Shown here: one piece after another, positions 35,836-46,484 of the stretch | Position numbering within the stretch: the first letter of the stretch is position 1 | Layout of the letters: each line of letters starts with the position of its first letter | Source of the DNA: Volvariella volvacea V23 | Taxonomy: Eukaryota; Basidiomycota; Agaricomycetes; Agaricales; Pluteaceae | Assembly (NCBI GenBank): GCA_000349905.1 | Contig: KB722743.1 | Span: 1 to 64,000 of the forward strand | Length of the DNA: 64,000 nt | Reading direction: 5' to 3' | Notes under the pieces: model-generated | Told to the model about the DNA's origin: nothing | The model's input: only the letters and a program-made list of their open reading frames with translations | Database searches by the model: none | Made by a program: the position numbers and the translations under genes

Positions 35836-36638
35836 TATAGGAGGGCGGAGGTATAAGTAAGGATTCAAGCCAGGACGCGGTGGTGAAACTTTATGAAACG
35901 CGTGTGACCTGTTCGTGACCGTGATTGTGACGTGTGACAGAGGCGTGAGTTGCAGTCAGATGTACGTTCAGCCAGCCTGACTTGGGTCGACTCATCAGAC
36001 TGTCAACACGTGTGAGTTGTGCGCTTGGAATTGCGAGCCACTTTCACTTGGTGATAAGACCTGATAAGTCTCATTTTTTGACCATAGCGCAACTTGACTA
36101 GAATTAAATGGCATCGGTGAATTCATTGACATCCAAGTCCATCGTCAACAATGTATTTTCCGCCACCACGCGAAATGAAGCGTGAACCTGACTTTGATAT
36201 CAAGGCATAATGATCTCCGAGAGCAGGTCGTATGAACGATTTCATGAGTGTTTTGCTCCTTGGAGTGGTCGGCTGCGTTGCTGTCTTCAATGATGTCGCA
36301 ATGCGTCGAAGGAACGCGTGGAATTTGACATGAACTACGGCAGGCAGTTCGCATTCGCGGACCTCGAAAATCCCTTCATCACTGGAGGGCAATCAGCTAT
36401 GAATTCCCTTTCCGCAGGCGTCCTCATTGGCACTATACGCCCCAGTCGCCTGTTGCGACCATGATTCTCTGGCAGGAGCTGATCGTCCACGTTTTCGTGT
36501 CTGAAATACCCATTTTGTGGGTGTTGATGTGTTCCTCCTGTTCCTTCTGTGTGTGTATAAAGCCTGGGCAGTGTGCAACCTCTCCAAAAGCGAGTCCTAC
36601 AGCCCAATCCCCTCAGCACCTCAACACCAACGCCCACA
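35836..36638. promoter_or_regulatory. Divergent promoter between the polymerase and methyltransferase genes
   Basis: About 800 bp between two outward-reading starts. The open frames on both strands (36123-36637 minus, 36461-36703 plus) lack domains. No factor site recognised. The ATG at 36573 is an alternative upstream start of the methyltransferase. Confidence 0.4.
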
Positions 36639-37965
36639 ATGCCTGGAGTACAACCGACCCACGCAGACGACCTCGACTACGTATCCTCCGACTCCGATTT
36701 TGACCCGAACATCTCTGATGAGGACGAAGACATGGAGCCCACAGAAAATCAAAGTGATGACGAAATGAACACCACTCCCGATCATCATGACGGGGACTTG
36801 ATTCCGCTTGAAGAAGGGGAAGGATTCGCTAGCCACTTCGACGAGCGTGAGGGCCACCTCTTCATCGCCAACGGTCAGGTCGTGAGCAATCCTCTGTATC
36901 CCCTTCCTGTGGATGGAAAAGAACAAAAGGTTAGCGATCCGACACGGGTACAAAGAGTAAATTGCTGATGGTGGTGTTGTGGAGCAGAGAGTCAACTATT
37001 TGCATGCCATTCTAAGGGCGAAGATCGGCCAAAATTATGTGGGACCGGTAGGCGATGTATTGGCACCGGACAACGGCCGTGTCAAGCTGGTCATTGACTT
37101 GGGTACCGGCACTGGAAAATGGTAATCTGTTTTGACCCCTTGTGGTATTCCGTAATTCTGATGTTCTTAGGGTAACCCAGATGGCTGCTGAATTTCCCCA
37201 TGTCCAATTTCGCGGGGTGGATGCCGGTCCGTATACTCCCTCTAAATTCCGACCATGATGTTCATGCTCCAGCAATCTTCATCTAGTCCCTATTTGCACT
37301 CGATACCCGCCAGCCAATGCAGTATTTGAGATAGCCGATATCGAGCAACGACTACAGTTTGGGAATCGGGCGGCAGATATTGTTCATGTTCGTGATCTTT
37401 CTATGTCGGTGAGTCTCGATATCCGTACTTGGGCCCGGAGGAATGAAGAGCTTATATGGCACAGATTCAAAATTACCCTGCCCTCCTCCAAGAGATAGCA
37501 CGCGTTTTGCGCCCTGGTGGTCTGCTCCTTGCTGGAGAATGGGCCCATACCCATGCATATCGACAAGACATCCAGACTCAACTTTTCAATACCGGACACA
37601 CTCCAAATACTACAGCCTTTTTCGATACCGTAAACCAGTACTTCGGACCTCGCACAGCCCACACCCTCCAATCGTTGCCACTTGACCTAGAGCGGTTGGT
37701 ACAGAACACTAATAACTTCCATGACATCCAGACGGAGACCTACGATATAGATCTAGACCCTTGGCACGGCGTCGAAGATGGAGACAGATGGGGTCGCAGA
37801 TTTAAGCGCGCACACAGGATCTATGGAAAGTCTGTTCAATACCTATTGAGAGGCAGAGGAATGGCAGACGTGGACGTCAATGCCTTGGTTACAGCCTACC
37901 TGAATAATCTGGGAGGGGTGGGTTTAATCCATAAATATCACGCATTGTTTGCATACCGCAACTGA
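36639..37965 (+). CDS. SAM-dependent methyltransferase, class I
   Basis: Likely small-molecule methyltransferase; the substrate is unknown. Starts MPGVQPTHADDLDYVSSDSD with an acidic, disordered leader (an upstream in-frame Met at 36573 is possible). After a short intron comes VNYLHAILRAKIGQNYVGPV, then motif I VKLVIDLGTGTGKW, whose last residues abut an intron. The next exons give VTQMAAEFPHVQFRGVDA (acidic loop) and VFEIADIEQRLQFGNRAADI, then VHVRDLSMS, and motif III-like LLQEIARVLRPGGLLLAGEW. The tail (LDPWHGVEDGDRWGRRFKRA, ALVTAYLNNLGGVGLIHKYH) is typical of a large basidiomycete methyltransferase group. Five exons are inferred, and the stop is at 37965. Confidence 0.85.
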
Positions 37966-38959
37966 CAACCGAGTACCTGGTTTTCGAGTTGCTATGTGAG
38001 CTGTAAGCTAGAACGCCGTGCTCTGCCATCTCTGCTTCTTTTTGTTTCTTCGCTTGATGTATCTATTCGGTCGCGTATTTTCTAATATAGTAGGATGTAT
38101 TTACCGTCGCTGAGTTCAAAATCGAGTGAGGGTCCCAATCCCCACTTCATTACAACAATACGGACCGAGTCGAGGGTAGCAATGAACAGTAATGACCAAA
38201 CGGAGAATTTCACTTGAAGACTCAACATGCGTATGTAAAAATGCGTGGATGCAACGAGGACAAGAAGTACCATTCATACCTCGTCATTTGGGCAATTGGC
38301 TGCGATCACAAGGAAGGGTTGATGTCGTGTGTGCCTGGCTATAGAGTAGAGGGCAAGCTAACGGGGATAATTATACATCCTTTTGTGTAGACATACGCCG
38401 ACACCTAGGCCTGCTGAGAGGTTGCTGGGGTGCTACGGTAGCTAGAACATGAAGATTGACTGCCTGGTACTCATACACATCGAGCTGGGGGTCTCCACAT
38501 CGGGCCTAAGCTGGTTAGGGAAGTAGATCGACGGCAAGTGGGAACAACTGAATGCAGAACGGTACCCCGTCCTAGATGACCCACAGTATCGGAAATGAAT
38601 GCTCTGGAAATACGTACTTACATTGCCTCATCTCGATTGCTCCGTCCAGCGTGTACGGGGCTCGTAGGCAGACGAAATTACCTGTAACAGTGGTATGAGT
38701 GAATTCGGACGCAACGCGAACGCTAGGGCTGATCCTGAGAGGCATCTCTTGCATGTATCAGATTGTGGAGATATAGAGTCGAGATGAAGGAGAAAAGGAC
38801 GCAATAAGGGATTGGTTTATGATTGTATTGAAATATCTGAACGCAAGTGCAATCAAATCCAGATGCGATGAGCGGAGGAAGCCGGAATGCTCCGTCGATA
38901 ACTCCGAGCCGCAACGCGACCAAACATCACCGTTTTCCACTCGTCCTCCAAAATTCGCG
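37966..38959. other. Intergenic stretch before QCR2
   Basis: About 1 kb without a supported gene. Minus-strand frames at 38082-38273 and 38758-39099 are short and partly antisense to QCR2. The last 150 bp form the QCR2 promoter and 5' leader. Confidence 0.5.
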
Positions 38960-40457
38960 ATGTTGGCCAGTAGAACGTCGACCGCCCGCAGCGTCCAGCG
39001 GATCGCCCGCTCATTTGCCACAGCAGCCGACACTGCTGGTCTCAAGGTCGCTGCTCTCGACAACAACCAACCCACAGCAGCCGTTACCGTTCTTGTCAAA
39101 GCCGGTAGTCGATTCGAGCCAAAACCGGGTGTTGCTCATGCTCTGAAAAACTTTGCTTTCAAGGTCACTAATATTTTTTGTGGCGCACACTTCTTGCTCA
39201 CTTGTCTTCCGGACACGTAGGGTACGAACAAGCGTTCTGCACTCGGAACAGTCCGCGAGAGTGAACTTTATGGAGGAGTTTTGTCCGCAAGCCTCGGTCG
39301 CGAGCACCTTGCATTGACTGCCGAGTTCCTTCGTGGAGACGAGTGAGTGCTGCCACTCTCTTTTTGCTACGCTTGACTCACGTCGCGCCCTCCTGGCAGA
39401 CATTTCTTCGTCGACGTTCTTTCATCCTTCATCAACTCTGCAAAATTCGCTCGCTGGGAATTCGAGGAGTATGTTAAGCCTGTCGTGGAGGGCGACGCTC
39501 TCGCTGCTGCCGCTGATCCTGCAACAACTGCCATCGAGACTGCCCACGCCATTGCCTTCCGTTCCGGCCTCGGCTCTTCTCTGTTCGCCCCTTCGCATAG
39601 TTCCGTTACAGAAGCGGACGTCAAGTCGTACGCTTCCTCCGCCTTCACAAAGGGCAACATCGCCGTCGTTGGTACCGGCATCGACCAAGCCACATTGACC
39701 AAACTCGTCGAGCAAGCATTCGGCGCTACCCCGGATGCTTCTAGCCTCACCTCTCCCGCTTCCGCGTACTTTGGCGGAGAAACCCGGGTCCATGGACATG
39801 GTGGTCCCCAAACCGTGTTCATTGGCTTTGGTACAACCGCACCTTCAGCAGAGCTAGCTGCTCTTGCTGCACACCTTTCTACTCAAGCATCAGTGAAGTG
39901 GTCCAAGGGCATTTCACCGATTGCTGAAGCCATTCCCGAGGGAACGTCCGTACAGTCCGTCTACCTCCCCTACTCGGATGCTGCTCTGTTCGGTCTCCTT
40001 GTTCAGGGTTCGACCACCGCTTCTGTGAAGGAAGCAGGAAAGGTTGCTGTGCAAGCCCTTAAGACTGCGGCTACCGGCATCAAGGACGAGGAGCTGAAGA
40101 AGGCTATCGCGAAGGCTAAGTTCTCTGCTGCGTCAGCTGTAGATAGCAGGGATGGGTTGGTTTCTTCTTTGGGATCTAAGGTACATTCACCACAATTCTT
40201 TCCGTGCTATTAAGCTAAACGCGTCGCTCCCTTAGATTCTTGCTGGCACGCCTACAACACTGGATGCTACGTTGACAGCCTTTGATACTCTAACCGCAGC
40301 GTCGTTCAGCAAGGCAAGTCCCGCGCTTATCATAAAGTATAGTAATGCTGAGTTTACCCTCGCTTAGGCCGCTTCGTCTTTGTTGGGTGCCAAGCCAACC
40401 TACGTCGCGGTTGGTGATGTCAGCTCGCTTCCGTATGCTGATGAGTTGGGCCTTTGA
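38960..40457 (+). CDS. QCR2: Cytochrome bc1 complex core protein 2
   Basis: Subunit of mitochondrial complex III on the matrix side. The N-terminus MLASRTSTARSVQRIARSFA is a typical mitochondrial presequence rich in Arg, Ser and Ala. The M16-like fold shows ALDNNQPTAAVTVLVKAGSR, then FEPKPGVAHALKNFAFKGTN; the zinc-binding HxxEH of processing peptidases is absent, as expected for core 2. The next exons read ALGTVRESELYGGVLSASLG, HFFVDVLSSFINSAKFARWE, and a long exon to SAVDSRDGLVSSLGSK (39402-40180). The last two exons give LAGTPTTLDATLTAFDTLTA and ASSLLGAKPTYVAVGDVSSL, then PYADELGL. Five introns. The start at 38960 is chosen because the presequence begins there; the upstream in-frame Met at 38819 would add a leader that does not look like a presequence. 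Confidence 0.92.
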
Positions 40458-43400
40458 GCGTTAGACGGAAATACCACTGCTGTAGAATGGATCTTCGGGT
40501 CCGTTAATACTGGAATCTCATTCTAGACGTTCACATTTTAATGGGAATCCTCCACAAATATCCACGTCCTTTAGAACCCACGTGACGCAAGTGCTATTAT
40601 ACCAGTGACTTAATGGTGACGACGCGTATAAATGCCGAATTTGATCATTGTCATGAGGTCTCGCTGTCATAGCTAGCTCGACTGCGAAGCTATCGGCACG
40701 CACGAGTAACGGGAATTAGGCCATGGTCATGCCGGTGATACAGTGCCCCTTGAGGTGATGTGCCACCCACCGAGTATCAGAGAGATTTATCACACTGTGC
40801 CTTATCTCGATCAGAGTGGTTGGTGCAATATATCTTCGAGGCGAGTTCTGCGTCCAAGGGTAAGGTGAAGTAGAAGTTACAAAACATCAGGTTGGATCAG
40901 CAGGACTCACGAGCATGCCTGGCGTCCTTCATTCAACGGGAACTTTTTCACAAATGAAATCCAGAAGAATAACATGCGCTACTAGAGACGATCGCACCTT
41001 GTCACGGCGAATCCAAATTGCCATGTACGCAAGGAATCTCCATGATGATGCATGAGTGTCCACGGGGCTGTTGAAGTGGACGAAAAGAGGAAGAAGCGGA
41101 GGGGAAGATGGAGGTATTGGGATAGAGCTTGGGTCAGGGGCAACGAGAGAGGCCTTGACCTAAACGAATACAGTGCGTTAGTTGGCGTCGTGAACGTGCT
41201 GTCCAGGCACTAACAGTGAAGGTGGCATTCCAGGAGGCATAACAAGCTCCGCGCCTGCTGTGAAATGGGAAACCAGTGTTTTCACTACGTTTATAATCAT
41301 CACCATCTGCACGCCTCCCAAAGCAAATGAGAGCATCCGCCCGCCAGCAAGTTGGAGCCAATAGGGGTCATGATCGCATACGTATTCGATCAGCTTCGTA
41401 TGAACGAAATAGAACGTCTTTGCTCATCATGACGCACGGCGAGCTGCGATACCTTCTGACCTTAAAAGTAAGATACATTGAACCCGAATAGCCCAATCCA
41501 GTGCAGAATTTGATGGTCCCGACTTCCAATATTCTGTGGGTAATTGTTCTAACGGAGCTATAAGGACATGCGTCCCCCTTAAACACCCATCCCGCGTCAT
41601 CGCTCGGGCCACCACCGAAAATCCAACAACTGCGAGCATCACAGTTGCAGGCAGCCACGCTCAACACGCTACTGGTACGGTCGTGTTGCCCAGCAGATCA
41701 TCTGATTTATTAATTGCAATGACAAACCAGGATCAAGGAGGCGTTCGGGAAGAGGAACGGTTGTTTCTGTTTACTCAGAGGATATTGAGTTATCTCACTA
41801 TTTGAAATTGAGGTGATTCAGGCCCATCGAGAAAGTTGGTGGCGCGTTCCAATATAATTTGCAAAACCTGTGTGGAGTGTCGGAGCTCATACGCACGTCA
41901 GGACTCCTCATGGGACAGTTCAATGGGAGGCCAAACGACCCGACTCACCCGCTGCGCGTCAAGCGGGTGGTCTGACCTGTAGCACGCCCGGGAGATAGGT
42001 ATGGCTAGGCGCGTTCTCAAACTCTGGCTTAAATTAATGACTTGAGCAGCGAAGAGGCCTCAACGCGATGCAGGCATCTGAATTGCTCGGTTTCACTGCC
42101 AAAGCAGCTGGGAAGATATGCGCGCTCCTGATTCTTATCCCCGCCGAACGATCCGAGATGAGGAATTCACTAAACTTAAGGTTAATTTCAGTCTTGTGCG
42201 ACGCTCATAAATCAGCCCAAGATTGTGGATATAACCTAGCCCACACCTTGCTAAAGCCTTAGATCTCTGCAGCCTTTGTTTTTCCGGCTGATAGGTTCCC
42301 GATACAACAAGTAAATTAACTGGCAGTCCCCGTGCTGTGCTTTGGTTTGGCGACTTTTTTGATGAAGAGGATCGTCATTCGCCTTTATTCAAGCTGAATC
42401 TCGTGAGCTTTGTTCACCACCTAACCACAAGACACCTGTCATTATGTCAACCCCAATCGTCCGACGCTGTGCCTGACATGGCTAAATATGTTAGTTCTTG
42501 TCATTGCACCTGGCTGTGGTCTATGAAGCCCTCGAACAACCCCTAAAAAAGGCAATATGATATTATCGCCTGCGCTTTAAGAGTTGGTGCTATACCACAA
42601 CTTTTCGTGTTCGTTAGTCCTAAGCAGCACCCAAATCTCCATTATTGGTAAGTACGATTACACATAGCTACTTGATTTTTCTTAATAGGATAGTATCAGA
42701 AACTCATGTCGCAAATTGCCGAGGAGCAACCCAACATCAACTTGAACCCTTACCAAACACAAACTAGGGTACACTTCGAGTGTACACGCTTCTGAGGTAT
42801 TGCTTTGAATCCTTATCCTCGCCCCCTATTTTGGGATGTATCTCCTTAAGGAAGCGAGCAAGAATACAGCCCAAAAAGTGAGTAGCACACCGAACCTCAT
42901 TCGCTAGCACATGGGGTGCTTCTGTGATATCGCTCCTAAAAATATCCCACTGGGTACTCAAATAATGACTCAGGACTTCTTTCCATCAGGTCTATGGGGA
43001 TGACGAGGGTACAGCCGCCATCTTTTGTGTCATATCGAGTCATCACTGATTTTCTCTTCAGTTGGACCCAGGACGCTATCGTCTGTGCTTCCGACTCGGA
43101 CGTCAACTCGTGATAATATACTCACATAATCACAGGAGGATCGTCCTTTTCTATCCATCACTCGTTACTCCATACAGCAACCAACGGCACCGCGATAGCC
43201 ATCTCACCAACCCCATGCTTGTAGTCTTGGGTCAGTAACTCATAAACTGGCTATGCTCAACACTGGTACTCGGCGGTAGAATAGCTGCAGTCGGGACATA
43301 TGGACACCACTTATTCTAGAATCTCCCAGGTGACACTCTCCACTCGACCGAGATAGGACCCCGACTGTGTATAACCTCGGATGAGGTCAACATCGCGCGC

Positions 43401-43940
43401 AGCAATGCACAGTAAATCATTCATGAGCCATAGCATAACGCTGTCAATAACTCCGATGGTCACTAGGGCTTGTGAGATTCAATGTGGGATTGCTGCAAGG
43501 TTCGGAACTCTATTCTTATCGGGCGGGTTTTGGTCGGAAATTTGGCGCCACTGTGCTAAAGGGACAATCGTGAGTGTTAATCAGCTTGCTGTGCAAACTG
43601 CGATCAAAGAGGTAATACCATAAGCATCCTAATACTTTCCAGAGGGGCTCTGTGGCAATCCTTGAGGCGGGTCACGCGAGAGAATGGGGTAGAGTTGGCC
43701 GTGTGGCAGAGAAGAAAGTGCGTAGTACTCGGAGGCGGGATGAGTCACTTCAAGGATCATAGTTTTCGCCGACCTCCTTGAATGACTGACCAACGTCCAT
43801 TGTTCCATTTGGATGCTTCAAAATTTTGTATAAGGGCTTGTACTTGAGCGGTAAACTCGCATCCCAACCCCCTACAGCCTTCTACCACAAAGAGTACACA
43901 GCCAGCCTACTTTCTACACTACAAAATTAACATACGAATA
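40458..43940. other. Long intergenic stretch with a possible membrane-protein gene remnant
   Basis: About 3.5 kb. Apart from the candidate listed separately at 40900-41660 (-), I see only short frames without domains (42068-42262, 42337-42546, 42764-42961, 43381-43623). Nothing else is supported. Confidence 0.4.
40900..41660 (-). CDS. Possible multi-exon membrane protein (weak resemblance to fungal wax-synthase-like acyltransferases)
   Basis: A chain of hydrophobic exon-like segments lies on the minus strand: MLAVVGFSVVARAM, then GTHVLIAPLEQLPTEYWKSG, ALDWAIRVQCILLLRSEGI, LAGGRMLSFALGGVQMVMII and SSWRFLAYMAIWIRRD. The segment with a tryptophan, aliphatic residues and R-x-x-GI resembles the start of wax-synthase-like membrane acyltransferases. 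Splice sites were not all found, and a start and stop were not fixed. It could be a decayed gene or coincidence. Confidence 0.25.
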
Positions 43941-44306
43941 ATGATGTCCTTCACGTCTCAATCTACCACTTCCCTCCAATCCACTACTTCTAACACACCA
44001 CTTGTCAAAGCCCAGTCTAAGAAAGACTACCAGGGCGCTTTGTCCAGTTTACAAGCCACATACGGCTTTGGAGGATCAGTATCAACTCCAGTGCATAATT
44101 CTACGTCTTCAACCACAGCCGAAAAGTCAGCTACAGCTGGGCAGAAGGTTGCATCTACATCCTCCTCAACTACCGCCACCTCCACCTTATCTCAAGGTTC
44201 TCGTAGAGACTACGAGAACGCTTTCGCGACCCTGTCATCGAGTTACGGATTTGGTGGACAAGCACCTTCCCAAACTCCTAAACAACCACGCAAGAACAAG
44301 CCCTAA
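43941..44306 (+). CDS. Small Ser/Thr-rich protein with duplicated DYxxAxxxLxxxYGFGG motif
   Basis: A 121-residue uninterrupted frame, not assigned a function. Residues 27-45 (KKDYQGALSSLQATYGFGG) and 88-106 (RRDYENAFATLSSSYGFGG) are an internal repeat, joined by a low-complexity Ser/Thr/Ala linker. The C-terminus is basic (KQPRKNKP). There is no signal peptide or membrane segment. Similar short proteins with a KDYexAfxxLxSxYGFGG unit occur in basidiomycetes as far as I recall; their role is unknown. The start could be either of two adjacent Met codons (43941 or 43944). Confidence 0.7.
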   Translation: MMSFTSQSTTSLQSTTSNTPLVKAQSKKDYQGALSSLQATYGFGGSVSTPVHNSTSSTTAEKSATAGQKVASTSSSTTATSTLSQGSRRDYENAFATLSSSYGFGGQAPSQTPKQPRKNKP

Positions 44307-45113
44307 TTATTTGTGGCTGATATATATCAAAGATTTGCGCGTCGAAGGCTCGTGTTATGTAAGTGCGCGTCTCCGCTATCATAGATTATCATATGCTCAT
44401 AATGCGCAGTAAATTCACGAGATCATTGAAAGCACCTTGAAATTGCCACATGTGTCCCAGGACAATACTTACGGCATGCGCTCCCGTTACTTGGGGCATG
44501 TCCTATGCCTTGGCCTTTATTTTTATCTTAAATTCGTTCATGAGTTGCTTGTGCGGCGAATGTATACATCTCCCTGTATAAGATCTCGAAAGCGGTTTAG
44601 TCTCACTCTACTTGCTCCGAGTCGCTATCAGTACTTGTACTTGCTATCCCTTGGAACCCTCCTAATTACGTCTTTGATTCTCTAAGAGCAAAAATGCATG
44701 TTTAGTGCAGCTCACACAAGCACCCAAATCCCTAGTAAATTTGGATAGATTTGAATTATATCGTATCGGTGCTGGAGAAATTATCCTCAACAGATATTTG
44801 ACCGCGACTGCTGCGCTGGGCGGAGTCGGAGTTACCCGATACGACATGCCATCAGACCGCTTAGTGATCATCCGTAGCTTTTGCAACAAGTAATTTTCCA
44901 GGCCGGGAATCATAGCGGGTTTAAGTGCTCTGACTACAGTGACTAGCGCGTATCCGCAGGAGAATCGGACTAGAACCCGCGTTTCCGGGCAGGGCATAAG
45001 TCGTCTTGCCTTCAAGTCCGCTCATCCGGATGAGGACTTGGATTGCCTTATAATTTATAAGTATCTCTATTTTCTTGTTCGCTGTTTCACAAGTTCGCTC
45101 AAGACCTGTTTTC
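44307..45113. other. Intergenic stretch before the acetyltransferase gene
   Basis: About 800 bp. The open frames at 44437-44685 and 44705-44893 (+) and 44662-45015 (-) show no recognisable domain. No gene is supported. Confidence 0.5.
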
Positions 45114-46233
45114 ATGAGTTCGCCGAAAGCTATCGTTCGGTAAGGTCATCTCTCCAGGCAAACTCGATTGAACACACATATCTCCTACTAGTCAGGCAAA
45201 GCTAGAAGAATTTGGTATTATTGCCGAGTTTGCTCGAAGGGCATTCATCCATGACCCGGTCATGAATTACTTTGGCAGCGTAAAGCAGGTAAGTACAATA
45301 GTATGCTGAAACAAGAATCTCAAGAGCATTGTGTACTGACGAAGTTCAAGCTGCTGGACCCGAATCAGGATAGTCCTGGAAGTCGACACCTCGAAAAGTT
45401 CCTGCGCTTCTTGTTAACAGCATGTTCAATATCTGGCGGTCGGATAACGGTAGCAGTAAAGACGATGGAAAGTGGAACAGAAGAGGCTGAGTTACAAGAG
45501 AGACTAGTTGGAGCGGCATTCTGGATGCCACCGAATAAACGAGTGTCTCCATGGAAGGTCAGAAAGTTGATTCGCTCAGGAATAATTGATGCAGTAAGGT
45601 CCTGGGGCTTCACTGGATTCAAGGTAAGCGGGTAAGATGCGGCATTGCTCCGATTCGCCTCACCACGACAATAGCGAACGGCAGTCGAGTATATGGAAAA
45701 ATGTGATCATGTTTTCCTGGAAGAATGGAAAACGAGGGGTCTTAAATATTCACCCAATAAGTCGTGGTACCTACAGTCACTTATGGTCGATCCAAATTTC
45801 CAAGGGCAAGGTAAGTGGGTCACTGGAGATGGAGTATTTCAGCCTTATACAGTCCTTATGCTTCTAGGCCTAATGCCTTTGCTTATTCGAGAAGCTTATG
45901 AATTCGCTGGAGTCGGTACCCCCTTCATTTTGGAAGCGACGACAGTTAAATCAAGGTGCCTCTATGCGCGTCTGGGATTTGAGGTACATCACGGAGTGTG
46001 AATATTCTGGACACCTGAGAGATTCACAGATGAACTAGGACATGCCTCTAATCAACCTGGGTGTCGGGGCTGTCGATAGTCGCGGAATACCCGCTAAGGG
46101 ACAAGAGGCAACAGGAGTCGATGTATACCCAATGGTGAACGTAAGTCTTTCAAATATATGCGAGACTTTTTATCCTGACTGGAACTAGTGGAACGGCAGT
46201 TCTCTCCATAGATCCGAAGGGGTAGCGCAGTGA
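45114..46233 (+). CDS. GNAT-family N-acetyltransferase
   Basis: Acetyl-CoA-dependent transferase; the substrate is unknown. The first exon is tiny: MSSPKAIVR at 45114, joined over a 54-nt intron to QAKLEEFGIIAEFARRAFIH, then DPVMNYFGSVKQ. Later exons give LEKFLRFLLTACSISGGRIT, ELQERLVGAAFWMPPNKRVS, VEYMEKCDHVFLEEWKTRGL and SWYLQSLMVDPNFQGQG, the GNAT motif A with its acetyl-CoA loop. A further exon gives LMPLLIREAYEFAGVGTPFI and ATTVKSRCLYARLGFE (motif B, typical R-LGF-E ending). Terminal exons read MPLINLGVGAVDSRGIPAKG and WNGSSLHRSEGVAQ, with the stop at 46231. This layout matches the fungal GNAT group whose members have an extended N-terminus. Confidence 0.85.
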
Positions 46234-46484
46234 GGATGCTGTATGCGTAGTCGGAGCTTTGTCGGAACTCGAAATATATTTACATCTGAGGGTGTTGCCA
46301 AATACTGCGGGAGCCTGTCACGCTCAAGCGTAGTCGACAACACCTACACTCCTATCTTCATAGCACCCGCGATTGCCAATCATTTTGCCGCCAATTCCGT
46401 CGTCTTGTGGTGGCGTTGAACCCTTGAGGGGCTTTGAGCTGCTGCATCTGACAATCAGCAGCTTCAGGGATTTGGCTCCAATTC

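Noticed and set aside
39367..39822. Minus-strand frames of 129 and 151 codons
   Set aside because: They are exactly antisense to the long QCR2 exon and have no recognisable features.
44930..45015. Minus-strand GGGTTCTAGTCCG resembling a tRNA B-box
   Set aside because: The flanking bases do not form a 5-bp T-stem, and no matching acceptor or anticodon stem was found.
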